A stretch of DNA of 64,000 nt from assembly GCF_051465645.1 (NCBI RefSeq), contig NZ_CP195790.1:310001-374000 (forward strand), read 5' to 3'. The notes under the pieces are model-generated. The model did no database searches. It saw nothing but the letters and a program-made list of their open reading frames with translations, and was not told the origin of the DNA. Made by a program: the position numbers and the translations under genes. Within the stretch, counting starts at the first letter, position 1. Each line of letters begins with the position of its first letter. This document shows, piece after piece, positions 26,757-36,343 of this stretch. This stretch comes from Planctomicrobium sp051465645. GTDB lineage: Bacteria; Planctomycetota; Planctomycetia; Planctomycetales; Planctomycetaceae.

Positions 26757-28355
26757 TTACTGTCCGTCGAGAGTCTGACCACGGAGGCCATCATCCAGCG
26801 TCGTATCCAGGGTGTCATTCAGACCACCATCGAGCAACATACCGTCGATCAATGCTTTGGATTCCGCAAGCTCCCGTAATGCAACGTTATATTGCAGGTT
26901 TGAATCGAAATAGGTTCGACGAGCGACAAGAACCTGAAGGAAATCGAACTCCCCAGCCGCATAGGCTTTTTCGGACAGTTCCAGTGTCTTTCTCGCTTTG
27001 GGAAGAATTTGATTCTCGAAGCGGTTCACCGAGATTGCTGCAGAGTCGTATTGCCTGCTGGTACTGGCCAGCTTCTGCTTCAATTCGAGTTCGAGTCGGC
27101 GGACATCATGTGCTGCGCGGCAATATTCGGCCTGAGCAGCGCTGATGTTCCCGCTGTTTGTGTTGTAAATCGGCAGTGGAATTCCGACTTCAAAGTTCAG
27201 CATGCCGTGATTGGTCCCGCGGTCAAAACCTGCGGCAAGTGCTGTCTGCAGGTTCGGAATCGCCTGAACTTCCTGTCGGTTCATGTTGGCGATGGCGCGA
27301 CTGACGCGAGATCTGGCGCCGCGGACAGCAGGGCTTTGACTGACGAGTGAGTGATAGATTGCATCCCAGTTTTGTTCAGGAGCACCGACTTGCAGGCTGC
27401 CGACTAACCGTTGCTGAGGCATGTCTGGCACACCGGCAATTGCCACCATTTCTCGCCATGCTGCCTGATATTCAATTGCGGCGCGCTGGTGAATCAGATC
27501 CACTTCATTCAGCTGAATTTCAGCCTGAAGAACTTCCGGAACAGCCCCTTCCAGAGCCTTGAGTCGAACCTCTGCGACACGGACCCCTTCCTCGGCGACC
27601 TTGTAGAACTCGGATGCAATCTCCATGCGCTGTTGAGCGGCGAGAGCTTGATAAAAGCGAGTGCGGACATCGGTGAGGACACGTTGCCGCTGGGCTTCGA
27701 CTTCCCATAACTGCGATTGAATTTCCTGATCATGAACGCTTTGGTTCAGCTTCAGTTTGTTCGCAGTCACGAACTCCTGTTCAACAAATGCCATGTGCTG
27801 ATCGGTGTTGCGATCTGCAAGTTGCTGGCCACTATATCCGACGACAGGGTTCGGGCGGCGACCGACCTGATTTCGGAACCCTTTGGCTTTATGAGCCGAC
27901 GAAGATGCCTGGGCAATCGCCGGGTTATTTTGCAATGCGATCGTTTCGAACGTTTCGAGACTCATCCCGTTGACCGGAGCGTTCCCGTCTGGGGAATCGA
28001 CCACAGAAGCAGTCGGATCCAGTGGAGTAAGTTCGGTTGCTTCAGGCAGCGTCTGCGGAGAAATGGTCTGGGGAGAAGGCGTCTGAGGAGCGATGTTCTC
28101 CGGGACGTCACGTTCTCCCTGAGTCAGTTGGATTGCTTCTGTTTGCGTCTCAACCTGAGGCTCATCAACCGGCCGCTCGCTTACCGGACTTCGATTGACC
28201 AGTGATTCCTCTGGCAATGATTTCGGTTTCTCAGCCTTCGCAAACACTGGACGAGGGTCGTGTGTGGAGGCCGATTTCGGAGAGGTTTGACAACTCGATG
28301 TCAAAGCAATTCCGCTACAGAGAATTACGAATCGAAACTGGTGAATCGGAATCAT
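26757..28355 (-). CDS. TolC-family outer-membrane efflux lipoprotein
   Basis: 532 aa from the ATG at 28355 (GGAAG ~8 nt upstream). The signal ends with a lipobox-like LTSSC. A Pro/Glu-rich linker (~residues 28-120) precedes the TolC/OEP-type alpha-barrel region with its two repeats: LETFETIALQNNPAIAQA...LADRNTDQHMAFVEQEFV, then IYHSLVSQSPAVRGA...FEVGIPLPIYNTNSG. The EKAYAAGEFDFLQVLVARRTYFDS block near the C-terminus is diagnostic of CusC/CzcC-like proteins. No RND pump or adaptor gene is adjacent, so its partner is unknown. Confidence 0.88.
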   Translation of the reverse strand: MIPIHQFRFVILCSGIALTSSCQTSPKSASTHDPRPVFAKAEKPKSLPEESLVNRSPVSERPVDEPQVETQTEAIQLTQGERDVPENIAPQTPSPQTISPQTLPEATELTPLDPTASVVDSPDGNAPVNGMSLETFETIALQNNPAIAQASSSAHKAKGFRNQVGRRPNPVVGYSGQQLADRNTDQHMAFVEQEFVTANKLKLNQSVHDQEIQSQLWEVEAQRQRVLTDVRTRFYQALAAQQRMEIASEFYKVAEEGVRVAEVRLKALEGAVPEVLQAEIQLNEVDLIHQRAAIEYQAAWREMVAIAGVPDMPQQRLVGSLQVGAPEQNWDAIYHSLVSQSPAVRGARSRVSRAIANMNRQEVQAIPNLQTALAAGFDRGTNHGMLNFEVGIPLPIYNTNSGNISAAQAEYCRAAHDVRRLELELKQKLASTSRQYDSAAISVNRFENQILPKARKTLELSEKAYAAGEFDFLQVLVARRTYFDSNLQYNVALRELAESKALIDGMLLDGGLNDTLDTTLDDGLRGQTLDGQ

Positions 28356-28757
28356 TGTTGCGCTTCCACAGAAATGGAAGCAGAACCGTAGCTCTCGGGA
28401 GCAACGCATCCTGCGCTTTCAAGCAACTACGGCATTACTCCTCGCCGTAGAGAGTCTGGCATGTCTGCTATCGGCACGATCAGGAAGCGGAGTTCAAGTC
28501 AGAAGCGTCTGCTGACCCGGTTCTACAGGTGGCCATTGATTAAGAGACTTAGAAAGCTCATCGTCGCTAGTAATGGCATAGTGCGAAGAAGCGTCGCTGC
28601 CATTACAACCTGCGTCTACCGTAACCCGATAATCGGTACATTCGCGACAAACAGGTCAGCTTTTCAGCTGGAAGCCGACTTGCGCAGCATGGAGAAGGCT
28701 TCGTGCTTCCAGCGTTCGTCTGGATGGTCGAATGTGAGACTGTGAGGAGAAGACCGT
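28356..28757. other. Intergenic, mostly without features
   Basis: About 400 bp upstream of the TolC-like gene and downstream of smpB. No ORF supported; only the hairpin at the smpB stop is notable. Confidence 0.45.
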
Positions 28758-28779
28758 TTATTCTGCGCGGTCTTTTCTC
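28747..28779 (-). terminator. Hairpin overlapping the smpB stop codon
   Basis: On the minus strand AAGACCG / CGGTCTT, with flanking GAGAA/TTCTC extension, encloses the last smpB codons and stop. There is no good T-run, so termination is tentative. Confidence 0.4.
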
Positions 28780-29249
28780 ATTGCTGCACGAATAACGCGA
28801 TTCGCGTCTTCCTGCTTCAGACGGTCACGTTTGTCGTGAGTCTTGCGGCCTTTGGCGATCGCCAATTGCACTTTTAAGCGGCCATTCACAAAGTGAACGT
28901 CCAGAGGAATCAGCGTCATGCTGGTCTGACTGGCCGTTTCGATGTGCTTCCGAATCTCCCGGCGGTTCAGCAGCAACTTGCGGGAACGTCGACGTTCGTG
29001 GTTCAGGTAAGTCGCCTGCGGGTATTCTGCGATATCACAATTATGGAGCCAGACTTCTCCATTCTCCAGACGCGCAAACGATTCGTCGATCGATATTTTG
29101 TTATCGCGAATCGCTTTCACTTCGCTCCCGTAGAGCACAATGCCGCACTCAATTTCGTGCAGGATGTCGTAATCATGGCGCGCACGTCGGTTCCGGCAAA
29201 CCACTCGCGTGTTCGGATCTACAGACGACTTTTTCTTGTTCGCGGCCAT
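28758..29249 (-). CDS. smpB: SsrA-binding protein
   Basis: 163 aa. SmpB binds tmRNA and brings it to stalled ribosomes for trans-translation. Conserved blocks are CRNRRARHDYDILHEIECGIVLYGSEVKAIR, the KISIDESFARLENGEVWLHNCDI segment, NHERRRSRKLLLNRREI, and the C-terminal KGRKTHDKRD tail needed for accommodation. The length and start are typical. No tmRNA gene was found nearby. Confidence 0.97.
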   Translation of the reverse strand: MAANKKKSSVDPNTRVVCRNRRARHDYDILHEIECGIVLYGSEVKAIRDNKISIDESFARLENGEVWLHNCDIAEYPQATYLNHERRRSRKLLLNRREIRKHIETASQTSMTLIPLDVHFVNGRLKVQLAIAKGRKTHDKRDRLKQEDANRVIRAAMRKDRAE

Positions 29250-29446
29250 GTCTTTATTGCTCAGAGCGAAATTTGCACTGGGGGTTCAGTCTTGGAGCAA
29301 ACTGCTCTTCGGGTGCCTATCTTACGAATTTCAATCGTTTTTGAAATCGAAGTCAGAATTGAGAGTCAGCTCAGTCTCCCGGTGCTTCAAGCTCAATGTT
29401 ACGTATCTGTTATAACCTGTGTGTCCCCAGCTGGAAGCGAATTACT

Positions 29447-30367
29447 TCAGCTTGAGGCATGAATCGCAGTCGCCAGATTGTGCGATTCGATTCGTGGGGA
29501 GTTCTTGACCGTCTCCTGAACCCAGGTGACGATCTCTGCGACAACTTCCCGCCATTCCGGTTCGTTGTGCGGTTCGTGGACGAGATTCGGCCAGAGACGC
29601 ATCGTTGAGTTGGGAGCGTGCTCGCTGAACTGTGCTGTTGCGATTGGGCTTGTGATTGTGTCGGCTGAACCATGGAGGCACAGGCTGGGAATCGGGAATT
29701 CTGAGGCGTGGTCAAGTGCCCAGATTCCTGCGTCGAATGCCTGTGACGCCATATTGACGGTGACTCGACGGTGAATCAGGGGATCTTTGACATATGCTTC
29801 AATCGCTGTTTCATTTCGCATGAGTCGTCGGGGGCGAAACTTGGCAGGAATGGCAAATGTCGGCCAGAATCCAGCGATCGATTTGATCAACTGAATCTTC
29901 ATCGGAGACGGGTTGTCGGTCAGTCTGAACCACGGGGAAGAAAGAATCGCCCCGCTGACGATCGCCGATTCGATACGTCGGCGAAGAACCCAGTTGGCGA
30001 CAAGATTCCCGCCCAGACTGTGTCCATACATGATGTACGGCTTATTCGGAAATCGCGCCCGTGCCCAATGGAACATCATCGTGATGTCGTCCATCAGGAC
30101 TTCATAGTCTGGAGCATGCCCGCGAGCGCCGTCGGAGCGCCCATGTCCTCGTAAGTCAAAACGGACCACTGCGAAATTTGCAGAGGTTAACCCATGGATC
30201 AGATGTCCATAACGCCCGCTGTGCTCTCCCATCCCGTGGGTGAGCAGGATTGTGCCATTGATGGTGGCAGGAGCATGAACACAACTATAGATGCGGAGAC
30301 CATCGCTGCAGGTATGGAATGCTTCTTCAACACTGACCGGTGGAAGCGTGGACTCCGTGTTCGTCAT
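29447..30367 (-). CDS. Alpha/beta hydrolase, monoacylglycerol lipase-like
   Basis: 306 aa from the ATG at 30367. Motifs typical of the lysophospholipase / MGL (PldB-like) family are ILLTHGMGEHSGRY (~40-53, oxyanion), VVRFDLRGHGRSDGARGH (~68-83), the nucleophile elbow GHSLGG with Ser117, and LCLHGSADTITSP carrying the acidic residue, with a terminal His near LVHEPHNE. No signal peptide, so likely cytoplasmic. It hydrolyses acyl esters such as monoglycerides by family inference. Confidence 0.9.
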   Translation of the reverse strand: MTNTESTLPPVSVEEAFHTCSDGLRIYSCVHAPATINGTILLTHGMGEHSGRYGHLIHGLTSANFAVVRFDLRGHGRSDGARGHAPDYEVLMDDITMMFHWARARFPNKPYIMYGHSLGGNLVANWVLRRRIESAIVSGAILSSPWFRLTDNPSPMKIQLIKSIAGFWPTFAIPAKFRPRRLMRNETAIEAYVKDPLIHRRVTVNMASQAFDAGIWALDHASEFPIPSLCLHGSADTITSPIATAQFSEHAPNSTMRLWPNLVHEPHNEPEWREVVAEIVTWVQETVKNSPRIESHNLATAIHASS

Positions 30368-30723
30368 GTCCAACTCCGTTAAGTGCTTCATCCGAAATTG
30401 GAATCAGGGATTCCAATTTGTTCCGGTCGTGACGACAGCTGCATTCCAATATGTTGAAAGCTGCAACCTTCAGGACGGGAAGCAAACGATTCAGCATGAA
30501 GCCCATTTGATTTGGCAATCCCTACAACTCTCCCGTGTCGACCTGGGAAATCAAGGCGCTGACGCACCTGTGTTTTCCAGTCTGAATCGAGAGCGGTTGC
30601 AGGTTGGTTCAAACTGAGATGGTATCGCAAAGCCCATCCCTCTCGCTATCTCTATGATAGGCGAACTCTTCAGTTGGGTAGAGGGAATCTGGATTTGATA
30701 CTGGTGTGAGTGGGATGCGTTCT
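30368..30723. other. Intergenic, no gene
   Basis: 356 bp between two minus-strand genes with no supported ORF or hairpin. Confidence 0.45.
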
Positions 30724-31794
30724 TTACCAGCGTTCGACAGGCCCGGACGGGACCGGGACGTGCATTTCCGGCAAAAGTCCGGTGCGGTTCCCTGTTGTTG
30801 GTCCTGCCTGACGGATGATCTGCACGGATTCTTGAATTTCTTCGAGCGTCGCGGCCAACTGAAACTCGTGTCGCAGCGATTTGTGAACGCACATCGCTTT
30901 CAGATACCAATGCCCCATCTTGCGGAACATGCGGACCGCTCGATCGTCTCCGACCTGTTCACGGAGGTATCCAAATTGACGCAGCATGAGCGTCAGGCGA
31001 TCGTCAAAGTTCCCCGGCGGAGAAAACTGTCCGGTCGTCTCCCATTCCACGAGCTGGCGAAAGATCCAAGGATTGGCGAGTGCGCCACGTCCTATCGAAA
31101 TTCCGTGGCAACCAGTGGTTTCAAACATCCGTTGGACGTCGGCAATCGTTCGCAGATCACCGTTGCCAATGACGGGGATCTTTTCAACGGCTTCCACCAC
31201 CTTACGAATGCCATCAAGATTCACAGTTCCGCTGAACCCTTGTGCTCGCGTTCGGCCATGGATGGCGACTGCTGCGATCCCGATCTGCTCGAACTCTCTG
31301 GCAAACTGTGGTGCTGTCAGTTGTGTGTCGTCCCATCCCAGTCGCATTTTGACTGAGACAGGGATCTTCACCGCTTCGACAACGCTTTGAACAACGTTGA
31401 TTGTTCCACCTGTGGAATCGCACATCATGGCGGAACCTGCTCCTCCACCAACAATGCGATTCACCGGACATCCCATGTTGATGTCGATGGTGTGAACCCC
31501 GCGTCCTTCAAGAAGCTGCGCCGCATCACGCATTTCAGTCGGATTACTACCAAAGATTTGTACCGCGAATGGACTGTCTTCAGGGCAGGTTTCAACGAGT
31601 TGCATCGATTTCGGACTGCCTTCCAGCAATCCTCGAGCACTGACCAGATCTGTCGTGCAGAGTCCAACACCGCCGAGTTCACGACAAATCCGACGAAACG
31701 GAAGATTCGTGAATCCGGCCAGTGGAGAAAGATGATACCGCGATTCGAGTCGAAGCGCGCCGTACATCAATGGTTGAGGAAGTGGACGGGACAT
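30724..31794 (-). CDS. dus: tRNA-dihydrouridine synthase (DusB-like)
   Basis: 356 aa FMN-dependent enzyme reducing uridine to dihydrouridine in tRNA D-loops. The TIM-barrel motifs are LSPLAGFTNLPFRRICRELG, VQIFGSNPTEM and the catalytic-Cys block IDINMGCPVNRIVGGGAGSAMM (Cys109). AIHGRTRAQGFSG and VIGNGDLRT also appear, followed by GISIGRGALANPWIF for phosphate binding. The helical C-terminal domain is present. Start ATG at 31794. Confidence 0.95.
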   Translation of the reverse strand: MSRPLPQPLMYGALRLESRYHLSPLAGFTNLPFRRICRELGGVGLCTTDLVSARGLLEGSPKSMQLVETCPEDSPFAVQIFGSNPTEMRDAAQLLEGRGVHTIDINMGCPVNRIVGGGAGSAMMCDSTGGTINVVQSVVEAVKIPVSVKMRLGWDDTQLTAPQFAREFEQIGIAAVAIHGRTRAQGFSGTVNLDGIRKVVEAVEKIPVIGNGDLRTIADVQRMFETTGCHGISIGRGALANPWIFRQLVEWETTGQFSPPGNFDDRLTLMLRQFGYLREQVGDDRAVRMFRKMGHWYLKAMCVHKSLRHEFQLAATLEEIQESVQIIRQAGPTTGNRTGLLPEMHVPVPSGPVERW

Positions 31795-31935
31795 GGTTGA
31801 GTGTTCGTGACGAAACGAGGCGTCTTCTGAAGTAATGTCGCGATTGCAAGCACGCGACAGCAGTCTTTGATCTGATTGATCTCAACGAGACATCATAGGA
31901 AATGAGACCGATTTTGGCCGCGCACGTCCTCGGCT

Positions 31936-33117
31936 TTATTTGACCGATTGATAGACGGCCGAGAACTGCTCCACCGCGAATTCAAGGTCACTTCGAGAGT
32001 GAGCGGCCGACATCTGCGTGCGAATTCTCGCTTTCCCTTGAGGAACCACCGGGAATGAGAACCCAACGACGTAGATGCCTCGTTTCAGTAGTTCGTTGGA
32101 CATTCGGCCTGCGAGAACAGCGTCGCCCAGCATGATGGGAACGATCGGGTGTTCCCCCGGCAGGATCTTCAATCCGCATTTTGTGATTTCGGATCGGAAA
32201 TACGCGGTATTCTCCCAGAGTTGGTTGCGAAGGTCCTGGCTCTCATGAATCAGATCCAGTGCTTTCAGGCTGGCCGCCACAATCGCAGGAGCGAGGGAGT
32301 TGGAAAACAGATACGGCCGGGAGCGCTGACGCAGCCAGTCGACGATCGGTTTGCGTCCTGAGGTGTACCCGCCGCTTGCTCCTCCGAGTGCTTTTCCAAG
32401 TGTGCCTGTCAGAATATCGATCCGATCCTGAACCCCAAATTTCTCAGGGGTCCCTGCTCCGCTTTCACCGACGAAGCCGACCGCATGTGAATCGTCGACC
32501 ATTACCTGGGCGTCATACTTGTCTGCCAGTTCACAGATGGCAGGCAGGTTTGCAAACGACCCGTCCATGGAAAAGACTCCGTCCGTGGCGATCAAACGGA
32601 AGCGGGCGTCTTTGGCAGCTTGCAACTGTGCTTCAAGATCGGCCATGTCGTTGTTCTTGTATCGGAATCGCTTCGCCTTACAGAGGCGAACTCCGTCGAT
32701 GATGCTGGCATGGTTCAGTTCATCGGAAATGATGGCGTCGTCTTCTGCCAGAATGGTTTCAAATAGCCCTGTGTTCGCGTCAAAGCATGACGAGTACAGG
32801 ATCGTTGACTCCATCTTCAGAAAGTCGCTGAGTTGCTGTTCCAGTTGATGGTGGATTTTTTGTGTGCCGCAAATGAAGCGCACGCTGGCCATCCCGAAGC
32901 CCCATTGATCCAGTGCCGATTGAGCAGCCTGAACGATGGTCGGGTGGTCTGCCAGACCCAGATAGTTATTCGCGCAGAGATTCAGAACCGGCGTCCCATC
33001 GGCGACACGGACGCGCGAGCTTTGAGGCGATGCGAGCACCCTCTCCTGCTTTTCGAGCCCCTGACTCCGAATCTGATCGAGTTGTGCAAGAAAGTGTTCT
33101 TCGAATTGATTGCCCAT
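31936..33117 (-). CDS. kbl: Glycine C-acetyltransferase (2-amino-3-ketobutyrate CoA ligase)
   Basis: 393 aa PLP enzyme of the alpha-oxoamine synthase family. It converts 2-amino-3-oxobutyrate plus CoA to glycine plus acetyl-CoA in threonine catabolism. Kbl-specific blocks are LCANNYLGLADHP, SVRFICGTQKIHHQLE, SDELNHASIIDG, VMVDDSHAVGFVG and the PLP lysine in LTGTLGKALGGASGGY (Lys242). The ATG at 33117 has AGGAGAG upstream. The usual partner tdh is not next to it, so it may serve with a distant Tdh. Confidence 0.95.
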   Translation of the reverse strand: MGNQFEEHFLAQLDQIRSQGLEKQERVLASPQSSRVRVADGTPVLNLCANNYLGLADHPTIVQAAQSALDQWGFGMASVRFICGTQKIHHQLEQQLSDFLKMESTILYSSCFDANTGLFETILAEDDAIISDELNHASIIDGVRLCKAKRFRYKNNDMADLEAQLQAAKDARFRLIATDGVFSMDGSFANLPAICELADKYDAQVMVDDSHAVGFVGESGAGTPEKFGVQDRIDILTGTLGKALGGASGGYTSGRKPIVDWLRQRSRPYLFSNSLAPAIVAASLKALDLIHESQDLRNQLWENTAYFRSEITKCGLKILPGEHPIVPIMLGDAVLAGRMSNELLKRGIYVVGFSFPVVPQGKARIRTQMSAAHSRSDLEFAVEQFSAVYQSVK

Positions 33118-33352
33118 GTTCTCTCTCCTGGCCTCGTCAAAAGGGCTGCTGCCGTAACATCCGATTTCATCAGGACTTGTTGTTGAATGTCAACGTGTCG
33201 TTAAATCTGTCGTAACGGTTAGAACCGTGAACTGTACGTCGATGCTGTGAAGAATTCCCAGCGACTGCCAAGTTCTTCATCGACCACTCTCAAACCGGCG
33301 ACTTAGGTTCATTTGAAGACAGAGTCTGTTCACATGCTGCCGGATTGCCACA

Positions 33353-33508
33353 ATGAACGTGATGGTGAATGAAAATCTTTCGAACACGCCGCAGGATGAC
33401 GACGTGCAACCAGAATACGTGACACCCGACGGCAAACCTAACGTTGCGTTGCTGAAGGACCGTACCCCGCGGCCTGGGCCAAAGGGTCATCCGCAACAGC
33501 CGGTTTGA
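33353..33508 (+). CDS. Short ORF (51 aa) coupled to, or the frameshifted N-terminus of, the next gene
   Basis: Encodes MNVMVNENLS..., a hydrophilic Pro/Asp-rich peptide ending PGPKGHPQQPV. Its TGA (33506-33508) overlaps the TTG proposed as the start of the following membrane protein (TTGA). The downstream protein starts abruptly in a membrane helix, whereas homologous-looking membrane proteins usually carry a cytoplasmic tail. One extra T in the TTT at 33504-33506 would fuse both frames. It may thus be a real coupled leader peptide, a frameshift site or a sequence or assembly error. It is too short to assign by family. Confidence 0.5.
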   Translation: MNVMVNENLSNTPQDDDVQPEYVTPDGKPNVALLKDRTPRPGPKGHPQQPV

Positions 33509-34974
33509 CCTTTATTTTGGGGCTGTTCTTCCTGTATTCCAGTCTGTTGCCTGTCTGGCACACAGATTTCTGGGGACATCTAAATTACGGTCGCTGGATT
33601 ACGCAAAATCAGGCGGTTCCGACTTTCGAGCCGACTCTCCCGTTGGCAAAGGGAGTCCCATTCATTGACCTTCCCTGGCTGAGTCAGGTCATTGCCTATC
33701 AGATGTATTCCACCTTCGGGATCAGTTCGATTCAGTTTCTGAACGCACTGGGAATCATTACCGTCGCCGCTCTGCTGACATTTTCTGTTTTCCGTCGAAC
33801 CAATAATCTCGGTGCGGCCGTCCTCACGTTGGTTGCATTCTATTGGGGAAGCTATCAGCAGATTCTGGTTGTTCGTCCACAAATTGCAGGGACCGTCTGT
33901 TTCGCCCTTGTCTTCACGATGTGTACCGCCACTCGCTGGCGACGCTGGTATTCATTTGCGATTCCATTGGTGTTTGTCTTTTGGGCGAATCTGCATGGGT
34001 CGTTTATCGTCGGTCTCGCGTTGCTGGGAGCGATGCTCGTCGGGCGCGGGGTTGATGTTTATCTACGCACCAAAAACTGGAAGATGGTGGTCTCCGAATC
34101 CGGCGTTCGTGGATTATTACTTGCTACAGAGCTGTCCGCTGTCGCCGTTCTGATCAATCCTTACGGAGTCGGTGCCTATGCCGAGGTCTTCGCGGTTTCT
34201 GGCAATGTGAATCTGCAATCTCTCATTGAGTGGGATCCTTTGACGTTGCGTATGAAGCAAGGTCGAGCCGCGTTCTGCCTTGCCGCTGCGTTAATTGCAA
34301 TGTGGCGATTCAGTCCTCGACGTTTAACCACCCGTGAAGTCCTGCTGATTGGCGGATTGTCTGTGGGAATGCTCTGGCATTCACGAATGATTGTCTGGTG
34401 GGCTCCGGTTGTGGCTTATTATCTCGGCATACACACGGCAGCAGTCTGGCGACACTGGCGCAAAGCACCGGCTCCTCAACGTCGCATTGGAGGTCTTTGG
34501 ACCGTTGTGACGATCGGAATCATCTGGATTGCGTTCGCCTATTCCCCATTCGGAAATCGAGTGATTCAAGGGCCGATCAAAGATCAAAAGCTTGCTGAGA
34601 AGCGTTTTCGTCGCAGTGTTTCACCGCTGACTCCTGTTGATGTCGCAAGCTATCTGCGTCGTAATCCACCGGTCGGGCTGGTCTTCAACTCCTATGAATG
34701 GGGTGACTACCTGCAATATGCCGGACCAAAAGGGATGAAGCTCTTCCTGAATTCACATGCTCATTTGATTCCGGAAGAAGTCTGGGGCGATTACTTCGGA
34801 ATTATTGAGATGACAGGAAACTGGGAGAACCAGTTGGACCGGTATGGAATTCAAACAGTGGTCGTGGACAGTGCCGGGCGAGCAAGGTTGATCAGCGCGA
34901 TGGAAAAACTGGACGGTTGGGAGAAAAAGTATTCCGACAATCGTGGCGCAGTCTTTGTCCGCAAAGCATCGTAA
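33505..34974 (+). CDS. Polytopic GT-C-like membrane protein
   Basis: 489 aa with about nine to ten predicted membrane helices. The first loop HTDFWGHLNYGRWITQNQAVP and the following LPWLSQVIAY resemble the acidic first-loop motif D-x-x-x-W-x-H-L-x-x-G-x-W-I of a broad family of GT-C-type glycosyltransferase-like membrane proteins. The C-terminal ~120 residues are soluble (NSYEWGDYLQY...DRYGIQTVVVD). The only start in frame before the first helix is TTG at 33505, overlapping the stop of a small upstream ORF; the true N-terminus is uncertain. Lipid-linked sugar transfer is an inference only. Confidence 0.75.
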   Translation: MTFILGLFFLYSSLLPVWHTDFWGHLNYGRWITQNQAVPTFEPTLPLAKGVPFIDLPWLSQVIAYQMYSTFGISSIQFLNALGIITVAALLTFSVFRRTNNLGAAVLTLVAFYWGSYQQILVVRPQIAGTVCFALVFTMCTATRWRRWYSFAIPLVFVFWANLHGSFIVGLALLGAMLVGRGVDVYLRTKNWKMVVSESGVRGLLLATELSAVAVLINPYGVGAYAEVFAVSGNVNLQSLIEWDPLTLRMKQGRAAFCLAAALIAMWRFSPRRLTTREVLLIGGLSVGMLWHSRMIVWWAPVVAYYLGIHTAAVWRHWRKAPAPQRRIGGLWTVVTIGIIWIAFAYSPFGNRVIQGPIKDQKLAEKRFRRSVSPLTPVDVASYLRRNPPVGLVFNSYEWGDYLQYAGPKGMKLFLNSHAHLIPEEVWGDYFGIIEMTGNWENQLDRYGIQTVVVDSAGRARLISAMEKLDGWEKKYSDNRGAVFVRKAS

Positions 34975-35038
34975 ACCAATTCGCTTCCGTGTCCTGCATC
35001 TTCCAGCTCTTTCCAAGATTTAAGTCACTGGTATTGGT

Positions 35039-36322
35039 ATGAAGAAACGATATTCCTGGAAGTCGATTCTCGTTGTGCAGCTGATTGTCGTCGGCGCCGT
35101 CGCACTCTCCCTGCGATTGGCAGATGCCAACTCGAAGATGTTGCTGCGTCAGGAACTCGCTGGCAAAGAACCATTCATTCCGGTGGCGATCCCTCGGTCG
35201 ATGCCGATTCAGATTCCACGTCCATATAACCGCCCTGACTGGATTTCGGATGGAGATCTGGCGGCTGTGTTGGGGCAGATTCAACCAAGGTTTAATCGCA
35301 AGAAGATGAAGCCGAACTTCGTCGAACACTCATTAAGAACATGGGGAGTCGATGCCACGTTCCAGAACCCCAACAGTGTTTCCGGACAGGAAATGCTCGA
35401 CTTCCTGACAGACAACGCCCGATTCATGGATTCCTGGGGAAAAGAGATTGCCCCTCTGCTTCAGGAAAACACTTCTGGAATTGGAATTCGTTGGGGAACA
35501 GAGCTCTGTGCGTCTTATCACCACGACCACCTGCTCGCCTGTATCACGGAAGCTGGTGCCCCACTCAATACCCCGGTCTATGGCCCGACCCGACGCGAGA
35601 GCACGCTCTACGATGTGATTCAGGAGTCACTGCGAGATTTCCGACTGGACGAACGTGAAACCGAATGGACCGCCATGGCCTTCGGGTTGTGGATTCCTCC
35701 GAGCCGAAACTGGATTGGATCAGGCGGACGTCAGTACTCGTTCGACCTGATTGTTGACCGTCTCTTGCGAGGGGAGAAGACTCAAGGGGTCTGTGGCGGA
35801 ACTCATCGAGTCTATTCGCTTCTGTTACTGACGTTAATCGACGATCAGCATGATATTCTCAGTGATGAAAGCCGTGAGTTAGCGCTACAGTATGTGCGTG
35901 AAACTCGTGATGCCATTCTTGAATCTCAGTTCGAAGATGGTCATTGGGCGTCGAACTGGCCTGCTGGGAAGTTGTCGGTAGAAAAGCCTCTCGACGAGCC
36001 GATGTATCGCGCTGTGATTGCAACTGGCCACCATCTTGAATGGATGTCAATTGCCCCGCGCGAACTACAGATTCCAGAAGACCGCATTAAGAAGGCGATT
36101 GACTGGATCGTGAATAACACCAAAGAGCAATCGCTTGATGAGATCAATGAGAAGTACACCTTCTACAGCCATGTCGGAGCGGCACTCGCAAACTGGCGTC
36201 AAGTTCGCCCTGCCGACTTCTGGCGAGAATGGGAAGCGAAACACCCCTTCGATCCAGCAAAAGAGCCACCAGTGAAGGCGCTGGAAAACAAACCAGCAGA
36301 GAAAGCGTCCGCTGAACACTAA
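35039..36322 (+). CDS. Uncharacterised exported protein with possible alpha-toroid
   Basis: 427 aa. An N-terminal signal or anchor helix (residues ~9-27, SILVVQLIVVGAVALSLRL) is followed by a soluble domain. The segment ILESQFEDGHWASNWP (~residue 290) resembles the Q-x-x-D-G-x-W repeat of terpenoid-cyclase / prenyltransferase alpha-alpha toroids, though only one clear repeat is seen. The C-terminus is Lys/Glu/Pro-rich. It lies 64 bp behind the GT-C-like membrane protein on the same strand and is probably co-transcribed. No family name can be given. Confidence 0.75.
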   Translation: MKKRYSWKSILVVQLIVVGAVALSLRLADANSKMLLRQELAGKEPFIPVAIPRSMPIQIPRPYNRPDWISDGDLAAVLGQIQPRFNRKKMKPNFVEHSLRTWGVDATFQNPNSVSGQEMLDFLTDNARFMDSWGKEIAPLLQENTSGIGIRWGTELCASYHHDHLLACITEAGAPLNTPVYGPTRRESTLYDVIQESLRDFRLDERETEWTAMAFGLWIPPSRNWIGSGGRQYSFDLIVDRLLRGEKTQGVCGGTHRVYSLLLLTLIDDQHDILSDESRELALQYVRETRDAILESQFEDGHWASNWPAGKLSVEKPLDEPMYRAVIATGHHLEWMSIAPRELQIPEDRIKKAIDWIVNNTKEQSLDEINEKYTFYSHVGAALANWRQVRPADFWREWEAKHPFDPAKEPPVKALENKPAEKASAEH

Positions 36323-36343
36323 CCCGTCACTATTACCGCTCTA

